DNA of 64,000 nucleotides, from assembly GCA_041741535.1 (NCBI GenBank), contig JBGSJV010000170.1:21494-85493 (forward strand), given 5' to 3'. The stretch is from M30B19 sp041741535. Its GTDB lineage: Bacteria > Planctomycetota > Planctomycetia > Pirellulales > Pirellulaceae. Of the stretch, positions 36,994-45,436 are shown piece after piece. Under the pieces are notes generated by a model, which did no database searches, was not told the origin of the DNA, and was given only the letters and a program-made list of their open reading frames with translations. Position 1 is the first letter of the stretch, and each line of letters opens with the position of its first letter. Position numbers and translations under genes: made by a program.

Positions 36994-37376
36994 TCTGAAT
37001 TCCTTTCCTTCGCCCCACTGATCTGAGGACCGCCGAGACGGTCGTCCTATTGGACCTAGGAATTCTTGAACCGAGCTTTTGCGAAAATTCGCTCGACGGG
37101 CGTTTGGACTGGCCCGAGCAGGATCAAAGAGACGAAGAGAATCGGCGCTCGAGACTTTGTTTGGAGCCCACGCGGCCCCATTCCGGGCCCCCCATGCCGC
37201 ACCGCCCGGGCTCTAACGACGACCCAGTCGCCAAATTCCCCGCAATCGCTACAGCCGTTCCAGCGATACCCGCGAATCGGGGCAGTCTCCGCCACTGCAC
37301 CTTTTTCCGGTGCTAGATTTTGGAGAAGACGAACGGCTCGTCGCTATTTCCTCGCCCCAGTGATCGGCGCTCCCTC
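36994..37376. promoter_or_regulatory. Divergent intergenic region between the block and fliL
   Basis: 383 bp separate the first block gene (minus) from fliL (plus). It must hold promoters for both directions, since fliL is cut off from the motB transcript. I see no convincing -35/-10 pair, no hairpin terminator and no conserved reading frame. GC-rich inverted segments occur around 37180-37215. Confidence 0.4.
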
Positions 37377-37943
37377 ATGGCTAAGAAAGAAACAACTGCT
37401 CCCGCTGCGGACCTTGCTGCCCCAAAGTCCGGCCCAGGACTGATGGGCAAAGTCGTCGGAGCCATGATTATCGGAGCAATCGTGCTCGTGCAGGCAGGGC
37501 TGGTCTACTTCCTGTTGCCCAATCCCGATGTCATCGCTAACCGCGTCCGCGACGAAGTCAAAAAGGAACTGGACAGCAACAAAGAAACGACGCCCGATGT
37601 CGTGGTCGCCGAACAACAGGGAGAACAGGCCGAAGTCGAATTGGGCACCTTCACCTTGGCCATCCACCAACCAAGCTCCAACACCACCCTCAATCTGACC
37701 TGTCGAGTGATGGGTACCATTGAAAAGGCCGAACAGCCCGAATACGACAAATTGCTCGAGAACAACAAAAACCGGCTCCGCGAACGTATCATCATCGAAT
37801 TCCGCAGCGCGGAACTGGACGAGTTGACCGACCCCGGTTTGGGCTTGCTAAAGCGACGCATTTTAGAGAAAAGTAATCAATTGTTGGGCAAACCACTGCT
37901 GAAGACCATCATGTTCCCCGAATACAACTATTATCAGCAGTAA
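37377..37943 (+). CDS. fliL: Flagellar basal body-associated protein FliL
   Basis: FliL surrounds the stator and supports torque. The protein of 188 residues has a short lysine/alanine N-terminus, a single membrane helix (VVGAMIIGAIVLVQAGLVYFL), a charged linker and the conserved C-terminal domain (NNKNRLRERIIIEFRSAELDEL, followed by LLKRRILEKSNQLLG). I choose the ATG at 37377; an in-frame TTG at 37320 would add 19 atypical residues. In related operons it follows motB directly. Confidence 0.85.
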   Translation: MAKKETTAPAADLAAPKSGPGLMGKVVGAMIIGAIVLVQAGLVYFLLPNPDVIANRVRDEVKKELDSNKETTPDVVVAEQQGEQAEVELGTFTLAIHQPSSNTTLNLTCRVMGTIEKAEQPEYDKLLENNKNRLRERIIIEFRSAELDELTDPGLGLLKRRILEKSNQLLGKPLLKTIMFPEYNYYQQ

Positions 37944-38024
37944 GCCAACAGCGATGGTGGGCAATTGCTCGATTCGCTACCCCGAATCACGCCCCGTGCC
38001 TTGAGTTTGAAATTGGAACCCGTC

Positions 38025-38486
38025 ATGGATGACACTTCCGGATCAAAATCCTTCAAAAGCGATGCCGGTTCGCGACATGGCAGCACCCCTCCGCCTGTTT
38101 CCGTGGGGGACGATATCCAGGTGCTCTTGGAACAAGCCGAACGAGCCATCTCGTCGATCAACGAACCCGCCCAGTCCAAAGCGGCGGGAATCCGTCCGTT
38201 TGAGCTAGCAGAATTGGCGGGCTCGGCACCGAATCAAGAAAAAGCGTCCCTGTCGCTGCTCCGTGACGTTGAGCTAGAACTCAAGATCGAACTCGGGCGC
38301 TCGCGGATGCCGATCGAGGACCTCATGAAATTGCGAAAAGGCTCGGTCGTTCCGCTCGATAAGATGGCGGGTGACCCGGTCGATGTCTTCGTCAACGGAC
38401 GTTTGGTGGCCCGCGGTGAAGTGTTGGTCTTTAACGACAACTTCTGTGTTCGGGTCGCTGAACTGGTTTCCGGTGACCAAAGCTAG
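38025..38486 (+). CDS. fliN: Flagellar motor switch protein FliN
   Basis: C-ring component in the switch complex. The protein of 153 residues has a variable N-terminus and a C-terminal SpoA domain (DVELELKIELGRSRMPIEDL, VVPLDKMAGDPVDVFVNGRL, ARGEVLVFNDNFCVRVAEL). The gene lies 81 bp after fliL; fliM, commonly between them in other phyla, is absent here. The start at 38025 is the only ATG that gives a sensible length. Confidence 0.9.
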   Translation: MDDTSGSKSFKSDAGSRHGSTPPPVSVGDDIQVLLEQAERAISSINEPAQSKAAGIRPFELAELAGSAPNQEKASLSLLRDVELELKIELGRSRMPIEDLMKLRKGSVVPLDKMAGDPVDVFVNGRLVARGEVLVFNDNFCVRVAELVSGDQS

Positions 38487-38513
38487 CACCCGGATCTCAC
38501 TGACCCATGATCG

Positions 38514-38554
38514 AAAAAAAGAAGCGAGCCAAAGTTTCGACATTGGCTCGCTTC
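38514..38554 (-). terminator. Intrinsic terminator downstream of csrA
   Basis: A perfect 12-bp stem, GAAGCGAGCCAA paired with TTGGCTCGCTTC around a 10-base loop. On the minus strand it is followed by seven T residues, so it terminates csrA transcription; it probably also blocks readthrough from fliN in the other direction. Confidence 0.85.
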
Positions 38555-38644
38555 CGTTAATTCCGCTTGGGGCGCATCTTGCCCGCAATTACTCAGCCCT
38601 TGAATCCACCAAACCGAAGGTCGAGGGCCTGGACCAAGTCGCCG

Positions 38645-38702
38645 CCCAGAGAACCTCGAAGCCCAGAGAACCTCGAAGCCCAGAGCACCCCGCAGCCCAG
38701 AG
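38645..38702. repeat. 17-bp tandem repeat
   Basis: Three full units and a partial one of CCCAGAGAACCTCGAAG, the third degenerate. It lies between the csrA stop and the terminator, so it would be in the 3' untranslated part of the csrA transcript. Confidence 0.8.
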
Positions 38703-38718
38703 CCGTATCGCGTTTCGC

Positions 38719-39366
38719 TTAGACCGTCGCGACCGAAGGTTCGAACCACGATTCGGCTTCCGCAACCCACTCGCTTCGGTACTGGTTCAAGGCTTCCACT
38801 TGCCAATAGACTTCGCGCCGCGTGGAGGGATCGTCTTCTGCGATGGCGAGCGAACGACGCTGGCTGTACGGTTGACCATTGCGGCTCGGCTGAGAAATTC
38901 GATAGTCCGAGGTACGCTCCGCCACTTCTTGGCCCACGAGTTCCACGTTGCAACCGTCGGAGAGCCCGTTCGTATCGGTGTCGGTCCGTTGGTAGTCGAG
39001 CTGTTTGCTAATCACGGCTGGGCCGGACCCATTCTCGCGCGCCGAGTTGGGGACGACAGCGCCCGGATTCAGTTGGTGGCGCAGTTGGCGGAGACGGTGA
39101 CGAGCGGCATCGGCCACCGTTCGCAAATGGGGATTTCCCGACCCGTTCCGTCGTAGTCGGGGCAATTGACCCTCGTTCCTGCCGGCCACCGAATCGATTC
39201 GACTTTGCAGCGGAGCTTTGGGAGTCAACTCGCCCCGCACGACACGGACATTCGCCGGAGCCGCGATTCCAATCCGAATCTTATTATTGCTGATTTCCAA
39301 GATCTCGATGACGATTTGATCCCCGATGACGATGCTTTCGTTGCTCTTTCGGCTCAAAACTAACAT
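38719..39366 (-). CDS. csrA: Carbon storage regulator CsrA with long C-terminal extension
   Basis: The N-terminal 50 residues are a clear CsrA domain (MLVLSRKSNESIVIGDQIVI, IRIGIAAPANVRVVRGEL). CsrA binds GGA motifs in mRNA leaders and commonly controls flagellar genes; its gene here converges on fliN. The protein continues to 215 residues, whereas CsrA is usually 60-75. The extension is arginine-rich and of low conservation to anything I know. A frameshift that removed the normal stop is possible, but the extension shows no interruption. The ATG has AGAGGAAC upstream. Confidence 0.85.
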   Translation of the reverse strand: MLVLSRKSNESIVIGDQIVIEILEISNNKIRIGIAAPANVRVVRGELTPKAPLQSRIDSVAGRNEGQLPRLRRNGSGNPHLRTVADAARHRLRQLRHQLNPGAVVPNSARENGSGPAVISKQLDYQRTDTDTNGLSDGCNVELVGQEVAERTSDYRISQPSRNGQPYSQRRSLAIAEDDPSTRREVYWQVEALNQYRSEWVAEAESWFEPSVATV

Positions 39367-39500
39367 GGCGTGTTCCTCTCGCGAGTCCAACTGGGTTGCA
39401 AAAACCGGCACTCGTTGCCGGACTAGCGAACATCATCGCGAGAGCCGTGACACATGAGGTCACAGCGGTTTGGGACGGCTATTTGGCGGAAAAGGATGAG

Positions 39501-39700
39501 CCCGAAGCTCACCATCGGGCTTGTCCCGATGGAAGCCTGACTGGCCAGCTACCAACGCCCCAAAAACAAACCCCAGCCAGCTCACTATCGGGCTTGTCCC
39601 GATGGAAGCCTGACTGACCAGCTACCAACGCCCCAAAAACAAACCTCAGAACAGCTCACCATCGGGCTCGTCCCGATGGATGCCTGACTGACCAGCTAAA
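39501..39700. repeat. REP-like hairpin array, left of the transposase
   Basis: Three units with a 73-74-bp period, each with the hairpin CCATCGGG...CCCGATGG (starting at 39511, 39584 and 39658) and the tail AAGCCTGACTGGCCAGCTAC. The array occupies most of the 345-bp gap between csrA and the transposase. The same unit forms the array at 63769-64000. Confidence 0.85.
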
Positions 39701-39711
39701 AGAAGTAAGAT

Positions 39712-40542
39712 TCAACCTAATGTTCTGCGAATTGCCTCGCGGTCGTAAGACCCGAACGCGCCAACATAATAGCTATACTCAAATATGGCCTTCATGCCGT
39801 TGGCAAAAGCTAAGTTGTTCATCAACGCTAATGCAACCTCTTGTGGCGATTCATCCACATAACAACCCACCAGAATGTGCATGTGATTGGCAACCATGCC
39901 GATTCTCCCGAGCAAGTGTCTTTTTTGTTGACAGCTCCGGATGATCATGAGTCGAATCGCCATTAGTGCCTTCTCGTAAACCATGTTCAAATGGTCGCGG
40001 GTTTCCAGAACGATGTGCAGGCTATTCAGAAATTGCCCATGCGAACTTAAACGTGAGTCCTGCAACTTGATCGATTCATCAACATACTGCAGCGACTCAA
40101 AGAGTTGCTGAACTTTCGGGTCGGCCATCGGATGTCGTGTGGGTTGCTTGGCGACGTACGCATCCAGACACGAATTGTTGGCGGCGCCGACGCTCAAGAC
40201 CGAATAGTTGCGACGAAACAACTTGGGAACAACATCCTTCACCACATACTGCAGTCGTCCTTTGACGCTTCGAACAATCTGATCTGGGGAGACCTCCGGT
40301 TGCGTGCTGACAAGAAACTGAATCGTGAATGGATCTTGTCGACGATACTCCAGCATTCGAACCGCATCAGGTTCTGTTGCCGACTTGAGCGATTCGATCG
40401 ATTGCGACTCCGGCGGAGCAGGCGCTCGAAGAAACAACGTCAGTGACCAATTTAGTTGGTACGCCGCTCGAGTATTCTCAATCGTGTAAATCGGCTCTGG
40501 CTTGCTCATCGCAGGGACCGGTTTGAGATGGGAGGACACCAT
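39712..40542 (-). CDS. REP-associated tyrosine transposase (Y1/HUH family)
   Basis: A protein of 276 residues (265 from an internal ATG at 40509) of the IS200-like Y1 transposase superfamily. The HUH metal-binding motif is NHMHILVG, and the region with SYDREAIRRTL at the C-terminus and the YEKALMAIRLM helix agree with the REP-associated (RAYT) branch, which is a host-domesticated single-copy type. The active-site tyrosine is likely one of those near the C-terminus (YYVGAFGSYD). It is flanked by REP-like hairpins on both sides. There are no insertion-sequence ends. Confidence 0.75.
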   Translation of the reverse strand: MVSSHLKPVPAMSKPEPIYTIENTRAAYQLNWSLTLFLRAPAPPESQSIESLKSATEPDAVRMLEYRRQDPFTIQFLVSTQPEVSPDQIVRSVKGRLQYVVKDVVPKLFRRNYSVLSVGAANNSCLDAYVAKQPTRHPMADPKVQQLFESLQYVDESIKLQDSRLSSHGQFLNSLHIVLETRDHLNMVYEKALMAIRLMIIRSCQQKRHLLGRIGMVANHMHILVGCYVDESPQEVALALMNNLAFANGMKAIFEYSYYVGAFGSYDREAIRRTLG

Positions 40543-40580
40543 TCCGGCGCGATTCTATACGGACGACGAATGTGGAAAAA

Positions 40581-40703
40581 GTAGCTGGCCAGGCAGCGCT
40601 CCCCTGGCACGAGGCCAGAGGTGGCGAATCCAGGCATTTGCGTTTGCTCTGGGGTTTGTAGCCGACCAGTCAGCGCTCCCCTGGCACTAGGCCAGAGGTG
40701 GCG
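40581..40703. repeat. REP-like hairpin repeats, right of the transposase
   Basis: Two units, at 40581 and 40658, of about 46 bp. Each has GTAGC(T/C)G(G/A)CCAG, CAGCGCTCCCCTGGCAC and GGCCAGAGGTGGCG with a CTGGC/GCCAG stem. The start GTAGCTGGCCAG is the inverse of the tail of the left array, so the two sides are in opposite orientation. Confidence 0.75.
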
Positions 40704-40757
40704 GAGCGTTCGAAGCGTTATTGGGCGGCGGCCCAGGATGGCCGACGGGGAGCAACT

Positions 40758-41531
40758 TTACCAGCTGATCGCCGCGCCATCCGAGCAATTGAATAACTTA
40801 CGGATATCGTCTTCGGACGCTGATGAAGGTATGTTCTTCACGGAGCCGTCGGCCATCGCGACGGTCAAACCGCCTGCATCAGAACAGCTCTGGATCAGGC
40901 GCACGGCTTCATCGACGCTGACGTCCCGTGGTTCCGCCCAAGCGATGTCCGACTCGCGGAGTTCCAACAGCATCGCGGTATTGGACGCCCCGTCAGCGAT
41001 CTCGCGCATTTTTCGCGGCCCCTCAACTCGCAACACCGTATCCGTATCAACCACCGCGACAAAAGCTGTACGGTTGGTGCCTTCCGTATCCGGGCATCTG
41101 GGAGAAGTAAAAGCCCTGACGGTTTCGTTGGTCAGCGTCACATTGGCCGGATCGTCCCAGGCTTTATCGCGTTGCAACCCTTCGTAAATCCGGGCCTCCT
41201 CCAGGAACGGCAAGATCTGGACTCTCCAACTCAGCAATGGCTCGGATCCAGCACCCGTGGATTGGGCGGCCGGCAATTCGCGATTAGTCATTTCGTAATT
41301 GAGCAAAGCCATAGAAATCTGCTTAGCAGAGTTCTGAACCATGGCTCGTTGAGCAGCGACCCTCGCTTGCGAAATCGCCGGCATCAACAGCATGACCAAG
41401 CCTCCAATCACACACACGGCCATCACCAACATCACGGCAAGAATGATCAAGACAATCAGCACGACGTTGCTCTTGGCGCCCCCAGATGGAGCTGCGGGAA
41501 ACTTGGCGGGGTTGGCATAGGGAGCGGACAT
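40758..41531 (-). CDS. DUF1559-domain protein
   Basis: A 257-residue protein of the DUF1559 family, greatly expanded in planctomycetes and usually pseudopilin-like. After a short hydrophilic N-terminus comes one membrane helix (VVLIVLIILAVMLVMAVCVIG), then a helix and a domain with LLSWRVQILPFLEEARIYEGL and a C-terminal VAMADGSVKNIP motif, both standard for the family. The usual prepilin GFTLVELLVVIAI segment is replaced by a plain membrane helix, so it may be a non-secreted member. The ATG at 41531 has AGGGAATC. Confidence 0.85.
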   Translation of the reverse strand: MSAPYANPAKFPAAPSGGAKSNVVLIVLIILAVMLVMAVCVIGGLVMLLMPAISQARVAAQRAMVQNSAKQISMALLNYEMTNRELPAAQSTGAGSEPLLSWRVQILPFLEEARIYEGLQRDKAWDDPANVTLTNETVRAFTSPRCPDTEGTNRTAFVAVVDTDTVLRVEGPRKMREIADGASNTAMLLELRESDIAWAEPRDVSVDEAVRLIQSCSDAGGLTVAMADGSVKNIPSSASEDDIRKLFNCSDGAAISW

Positions 41532-41890
41532 GTTTGATTCCCTGGGAAAGCTCCACGCCGGACATCGACTGCCGAGCCGATCCAATTCGGAGTGGACGGA
41601 TAATGGGCGCGATTCATCTCGCGTGAAGCCTATCCTAACATACCTCGCCCGCGGAAACACACCCAGCAACAGACTAACGCCGGGCGCCAAAAAGAAAAAG
41701 GGAGTTCCCTGAGTCTGCCGAACCGCAAAATGGTTCTCGCTGGACAAGCGTATCCAGCGAAGTACAATAGCGGCCGTGGACCGTTGGCCGCTATTCCGAA
41801 TAAAGTCCCCCGCTAAGCCGGTGTCGGTCCATTATCATTGGCCGTCGTCATAGGCCAACGACTTCAAAGAGACCTGGCACCAAGACAACT
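41532..41890. promoter_or_regulatory. Divergent intergenic region
   Basis: 359 bp between the DUF1559 gene (minus) and the Lon-like/FGE gene (plus). It must contain both promoters. No repeat, hairpin or conserved reading frame is obvious. Confidence 0.35.
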
Positions 41891-43912
41891 ATGGTCGACG
41901 AAGCACATCGGGTACTCGCGGCCTTGCATCCGGTCGAAATCTGGAATCTCCCGGATGACGTGTTATTGAAGGCGGCAGAACGCCTCGACATGGCTCGCTC
42001 GCCAGCAGACCTTGCCACTTGGCTCCACGCTCGATTGCGCGAACACAAGCGCCTGCCGCGCGAACTACGATCGGTCCCGCCGGTTTGGCCGCGTGGTGTT
42101 GCGTTTCCTTTGGCCGGTGAGCACGGCGGAAAGATCGGATTTGTCAGCGCCAGTCCTTATGCTTCGTTTCCGAAGCGTTCCCACCTATCCCCGCGCGCCG
42201 CCATTGCCGATCAACTGCGCGAGAAGGACCACGGGGCTCCGATTGAAACTGCCGCAAAAAAAATCGTTGATTACTTCAATCGCGATTTCAAATTGAACTT
42301 GCCGACCTCGGTTTGGACGCCCGAGCGTGCCGATGGTGATTCGATCGGGCTGGCGACGTTAGCAGCAACGTTGACCGCACTTTTGGAAGAAACCGCCGGA
42401 CTCCCCGCGTTAAGATATCCGGCCGCTTTTTCCGGAGTGGTCCATCTTGAACGTGGCGAACTGAGCCCGGTCGATCCGACAACCCTTCCCGACAAAATCA
42501 AAGTTGCCGCCGATAGTGGTTTCAAGTGGCTCTTCGTTGTCGAGGGCCAGGAAGGCGTCAAGTCCTCGGCGATGATCCGCGTTCGGTTTGTGCCGCGCCA
42601 TCTTCGCAGTGCGTTGGCCATGTTGATGAGTGTATTCCAGGCCAGCAACCCGCGAATTTTTCAACACTTCAATAAAGTACAACTCATCGCACGAAATCTC
42701 AATTTTCCCATCAGCAGCGCCGACCGCTTTTTGCCTGGTGTACTCGCAGCACTCGTCTCGGACCCCGATGAGTTGCCCTCGCTCCGCCGCGAGATGGGAT
42801 TGGGCAACGACCCGGTTGGTGTTGGTGTTGATGCTTGGACGCGGTTCACCAATGAATACGCACCCGACGGTCCCAAACGCGGTGAACGACTCGTGCAACT
42901 ATGCCACGTCATGCTCGAGCACCATGCCAACGACCTACAACGTATGCCCTTGGTTCACCTGACTGTGCATCTCAATCGCAGTCAGTTGGATGCCTTGACT
43001 TGTCAAACCGCGTTAAAGGAAATCGACAAAGCGCACACCGGCACTCCGCAATCACTGCACGAGAATTATCTGCAACTGCAAACCATTGCGGGAGCCGTCC
43101 AACGCTCGCATCAATTCGACTTTCTCCGCGAATTGATTGCTAGGAAAGACGAAATTCTGACAACCCTGGCGATTCTTAGTGCGACACGGCTTTATGATTT
43201 GCCACCTGACGACTTGAACACGCTGCGCGACTTGCTTGGAACGACCATGAACTCGCGGACTTTGCCGCCCGACTCACCGCTGCGGGAGCGTGTCCCGATC
43301 GAATGTCGTTCCGACTTTCGTTCGCTCTTCGGCTCAGCCGATTTGGGAAACTTCGCCGCCCAGTGCCGCGCCCGCGAAGCAGAGATGTGCAAGTATCCTG
43401 TCACCAATCTCGACTTCGAGTGTTTTGATCCCACGCATGTGCGGTCCCGCTATGCCTCCGACGATGAAAGTCCCGTGGTTCATGTTACCTGGTATGCCGC
43501 GTACAATTTTGCGTTCTGGGCCCGTTTAAGGTTGCCCACTCGATCGGAATGGCTTTCGGCCGCCGTTCCGCTGGGCTGGGCATCACCGTACCAGTATGAT
43601 GACTATCGTCTTGCCAAGCCAAATTTCGATTCGGAAGGAACCTTGCCGGTTCGTCGTCCGGCGACAACACCAAGCCATGCGGGCTGTGTCGACATGACGG
43701 GCAATGTTTGGGAGTGGGTCATGGACTGGTGCCCAGCACGTTCGGCACAAAGTGAATTGGACGAAACTCGCAGGGCACTTCAATGTCGCATGACGTTGGG
43801 AGGAGGTTGGCGGAATCCTCTGCATGATCTTAATCTGACGACTTTTGCGCCGCTGGCTCCCGGCAGCCGCTGTGTGGATGTCGGCTTCCGTTGCATCAGA
43901 CTCGGAAAGTGA
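41891..43912 (+). CDS. Lon-like domain fused to FGE domain
   Basis: A 673-residue protein. Residues about 75-225 resemble the Lon (S16) proteolytic domain: GDSIGLATLAATL carries the serine of the catalytic dyad (Ser151), and LPDKIKVAADSGFKWLFVVE fits the helix and strand after it. The residue that aligns with the catalytic lysine is a proline, though lysines lie two and four positions further, so activity is uncertain. The C-terminal part is an FGE/SUMF1 domain (VHVTWYAAYNFAFWARLRLPTRSEW, MTGNVWEWVMDW, GGGWRN, VGFRCIRLG). The ribosome-binding site is weak. It lies 8 bp upstream of the AtoE-type gene. Confidence 0.65.
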   Translation: MVDEAHRVLAALHPVEIWNLPDDVLLKAAERLDMARSPADLATWLHARLREHKRLPRELRSVPPVWPRGVAFPLAGEHGGKIGFVSASPYASFPKRSHLSPRAAIADQLREKDHGAPIETAAKKIVDYFNRDFKLNLPTSVWTPERADGDSIGLATLAATLTALLEETAGLPALRYPAAFSGVVHLERGELSPVDPTTLPDKIKVAADSGFKWLFVVEGQEGVKSSAMIRVRFVPRHLRSALAMLMSVFQASNPRIFQHFNKVQLIARNLNFPISSADRFLPGVLAALVSDPDELPSLRREMGLGNDPVGVGVDAWTRFTNEYAPDGPKRGERLVQLCHVMLEHHANDLQRMPLVHLTVHLNRSQLDALTCQTALKEIDKAHTGTPQSLHENYLQLQTIAGAVQRSHQFDFLRELIARKDEILTTLAILSATRLYDLPPDDLNTLRDLLGTTMNSRTLPPDSPLRERVPIECRSDFRSLFGSADLGNFAAQCRAREAEMCKYPVTNLDFECFDPTHVRSRYASDDESPVVHVTWYAAYNFAFWARLRLPTRSEWLSAAVPLGWASPYQYDDYRLAKPNFDSEGTLPVRRPATTPSHAGCVDMTGNVWEWVMDWCPARSAQSELDETRRALQCRMTLGGGWRNPLHDLNLTTFAPLAPGSRCVDVGFRCIRLGK

Positions 43913-43919
43913 TGGCACG

Positions 43920-45422
43920 ATGTCCGAAAAACACAACGAGCCGCTTCCGATTCGCATCGCCAGCTTCTTCCCGTGGCCAACGACATTCGGCATTTACCTG
44001 ACGCTGGCGGTCATGACTTTGGCGGTGTTTGTTTTGTGGCAGGAACATGGCAATGCGTTGCCATGGAAGTCCGTCCCGCAACAAGTTCTGGTCGATGGTT
44101 GGTTGCGTGGGGTGATGAACGAAGCGAACATTGGGTTCGCCTTTCAGATGTGTCTGATTCTGGTGTCGGGCAGCGCTTTGGCGCAGACCCCCGTTGTCGA
44201 ACGACTCATCAAGCGACTGGAACGCGTGGCAAGTCTCAAGCGGCCGATGGTTCCGGCCATTATTTTGCTCTCCCTGGTCGCGGTGGTGACTGGTTTGTTG
44301 AACTGGGGTTTGTCGCTGGTATTTTGCGCGATTCTCGGCCGACGGGTCAACGACGTTTTGCGACGACGATCCGCAACGGAGGAGGGATTTCACCCGAATT
44401 TTGCCGTGATCGGAGCTGCGTGTTATCTCGGAATGCTCGTTTGGCACGGCGGATTGAGTGGAACCGTGCCCCAGTTAGCCAACGATGAGCAAGTCATGAA
44501 ACGCTTGGAATTGGTCGCTCAAAAAGCCGATCCTCCGTCCGAAATGGACTCGACCCAATCGGACCTCCCGACACCTAACGCCAGCGACCGTATCAGCCCC
44601 GAACAACCACCAAAATCACCACGAATTCGGATCGAAGAGACCACTTTCTCGGTTGGGAATCAAATCGCTTGTGTGTTGCTTTGGCCGATTCTCGCCGCGT
44701 GGCTCGTGTTGGCGCACTGGGTATTCTTTCGCAAGAACCACAGTCTCCCGCCGCCTCCGCCGACGGAGCCTGTTGCGGTACCACCAAATCATGGTTCGAT
44801 CATTAGCCTTTGGGCCACCACGTCCGTTGCCTTTCTGGGCCTGTTCGCGGTGGGCATGCATTTGGCGTCAGCTGGTTGGGGAGGTTACACTATCGAACTA
44901 TTTGCCTGTGCCATGTTATGCCTCAGTTTGATCGGGGTGAAGCCACAGCAACACGTCGCAAAGCTGAGCCGGACCGCCGGCGAGATCATGCCGCTCGTTT
45001 TGCAGTACCCACTCTATTGTGGCATTTTAGGCATCATGCAATCCGATGACTTGCAACTGGTGAGCTTTCTGGCCAGACAGGGGCATCGATGCTTCGAATA
45101 CTTGGGGCTGACGAGCGAAGCGGCGTTTGTGGTCTTCACCTATTTTTCGGCTGGTCTGATGAATCTCTTTGTCCCATCGGGCGGCGCTCAGTGGCTGCTG
45201 CAAGCTCCGACATTTTTGGAGCTCGCAGGTCCTGATGTCGACCGAAGCAAGATCGTGATGGCCATGGCCTACGGTGAACAAACGACCAACATGATGCAAC
45301 CGTTTTGGGTGCTGACGCTCTGTACCATCATGCGACTACGTCCGTGTGATATATTAGGTTATTCCGCTCTGTGCATGATCCCGGCCGCTGCGGTGTTCCT
45401 GGTTTGTTTGCTCTGGTTTTGA
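43920..45422 (+). CDS. Short-chain fatty acid transporter, AtoE family
   Basis: A 500-residue multi-pass membrane protein with AtoE-family motifs: NWGLSLVFCAILGRRV, WHGGLSGTVP, LFVPSGGAQWLLQAP and MAYGEQTTNMMQPFWVLTL. AtoE carries acetoacetate and other short-chain fatty acids. A hydrophilic, proline-rich loop of about 60 residues interrupts the middle, longer than in typical members. Why it sits with the Lon-like and injection genes is unclear; it may be part of the same transcript. Confidence 0.85.
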   Translation: MSEKHNEPLPIRIASFFPWPTTFGIYLTLAVMTLAVFVLWQEHGNALPWKSVPQQVLVDGWLRGVMNEANIGFAFQMCLILVSGSALAQTPVVERLIKRLERVASLKRPMVPAIILLSLVAVVTGLLNWGLSLVFCAILGRRVNDVLRRRSATEEGFHPNFAVIGAACYLGMLVWHGGLSGTVPQLANDEQVMKRLELVAQKADPPSEMDSTQSDLPTPNASDRISPEQPPKSPRIRIEETTFSVGNQIACVLLWPILAAWLVLAHWVFFRKNHSLPPPPPTEPVAVPPNHGSIISLWATTSVAFLGLFAVGMHLASAGWGGYTIELFACAMLCLSLIGVKPQQHVAKLSRTAGEIMPLVLQYPLYCGILGIMQSDDLQLVSFLARQGHRCFEYLGLTSEAAFVVFTYFSAGLMNLFVPSGGAQWLLQAPTFLELAGPDVDRSKIVMAMAYGEQTTNMMQPFWVLTLCTIMRLRPCDILGYSALCMIPAAAVFLVCLLWF

Positions 45423-45436
45423 GAGAAGTGGACGCG

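Noticed and set aside
37056..37295. A 79-codon minus-strand frame upstream of the block
   Set aside because: No ribosome-binding site and no family pattern; it lies in the probable promoter region.
39501..39700. CRISPR array
   Set aside because: The units repeat as a whole with 73-bp period, without unique spacers, and no cas gene is nearby.
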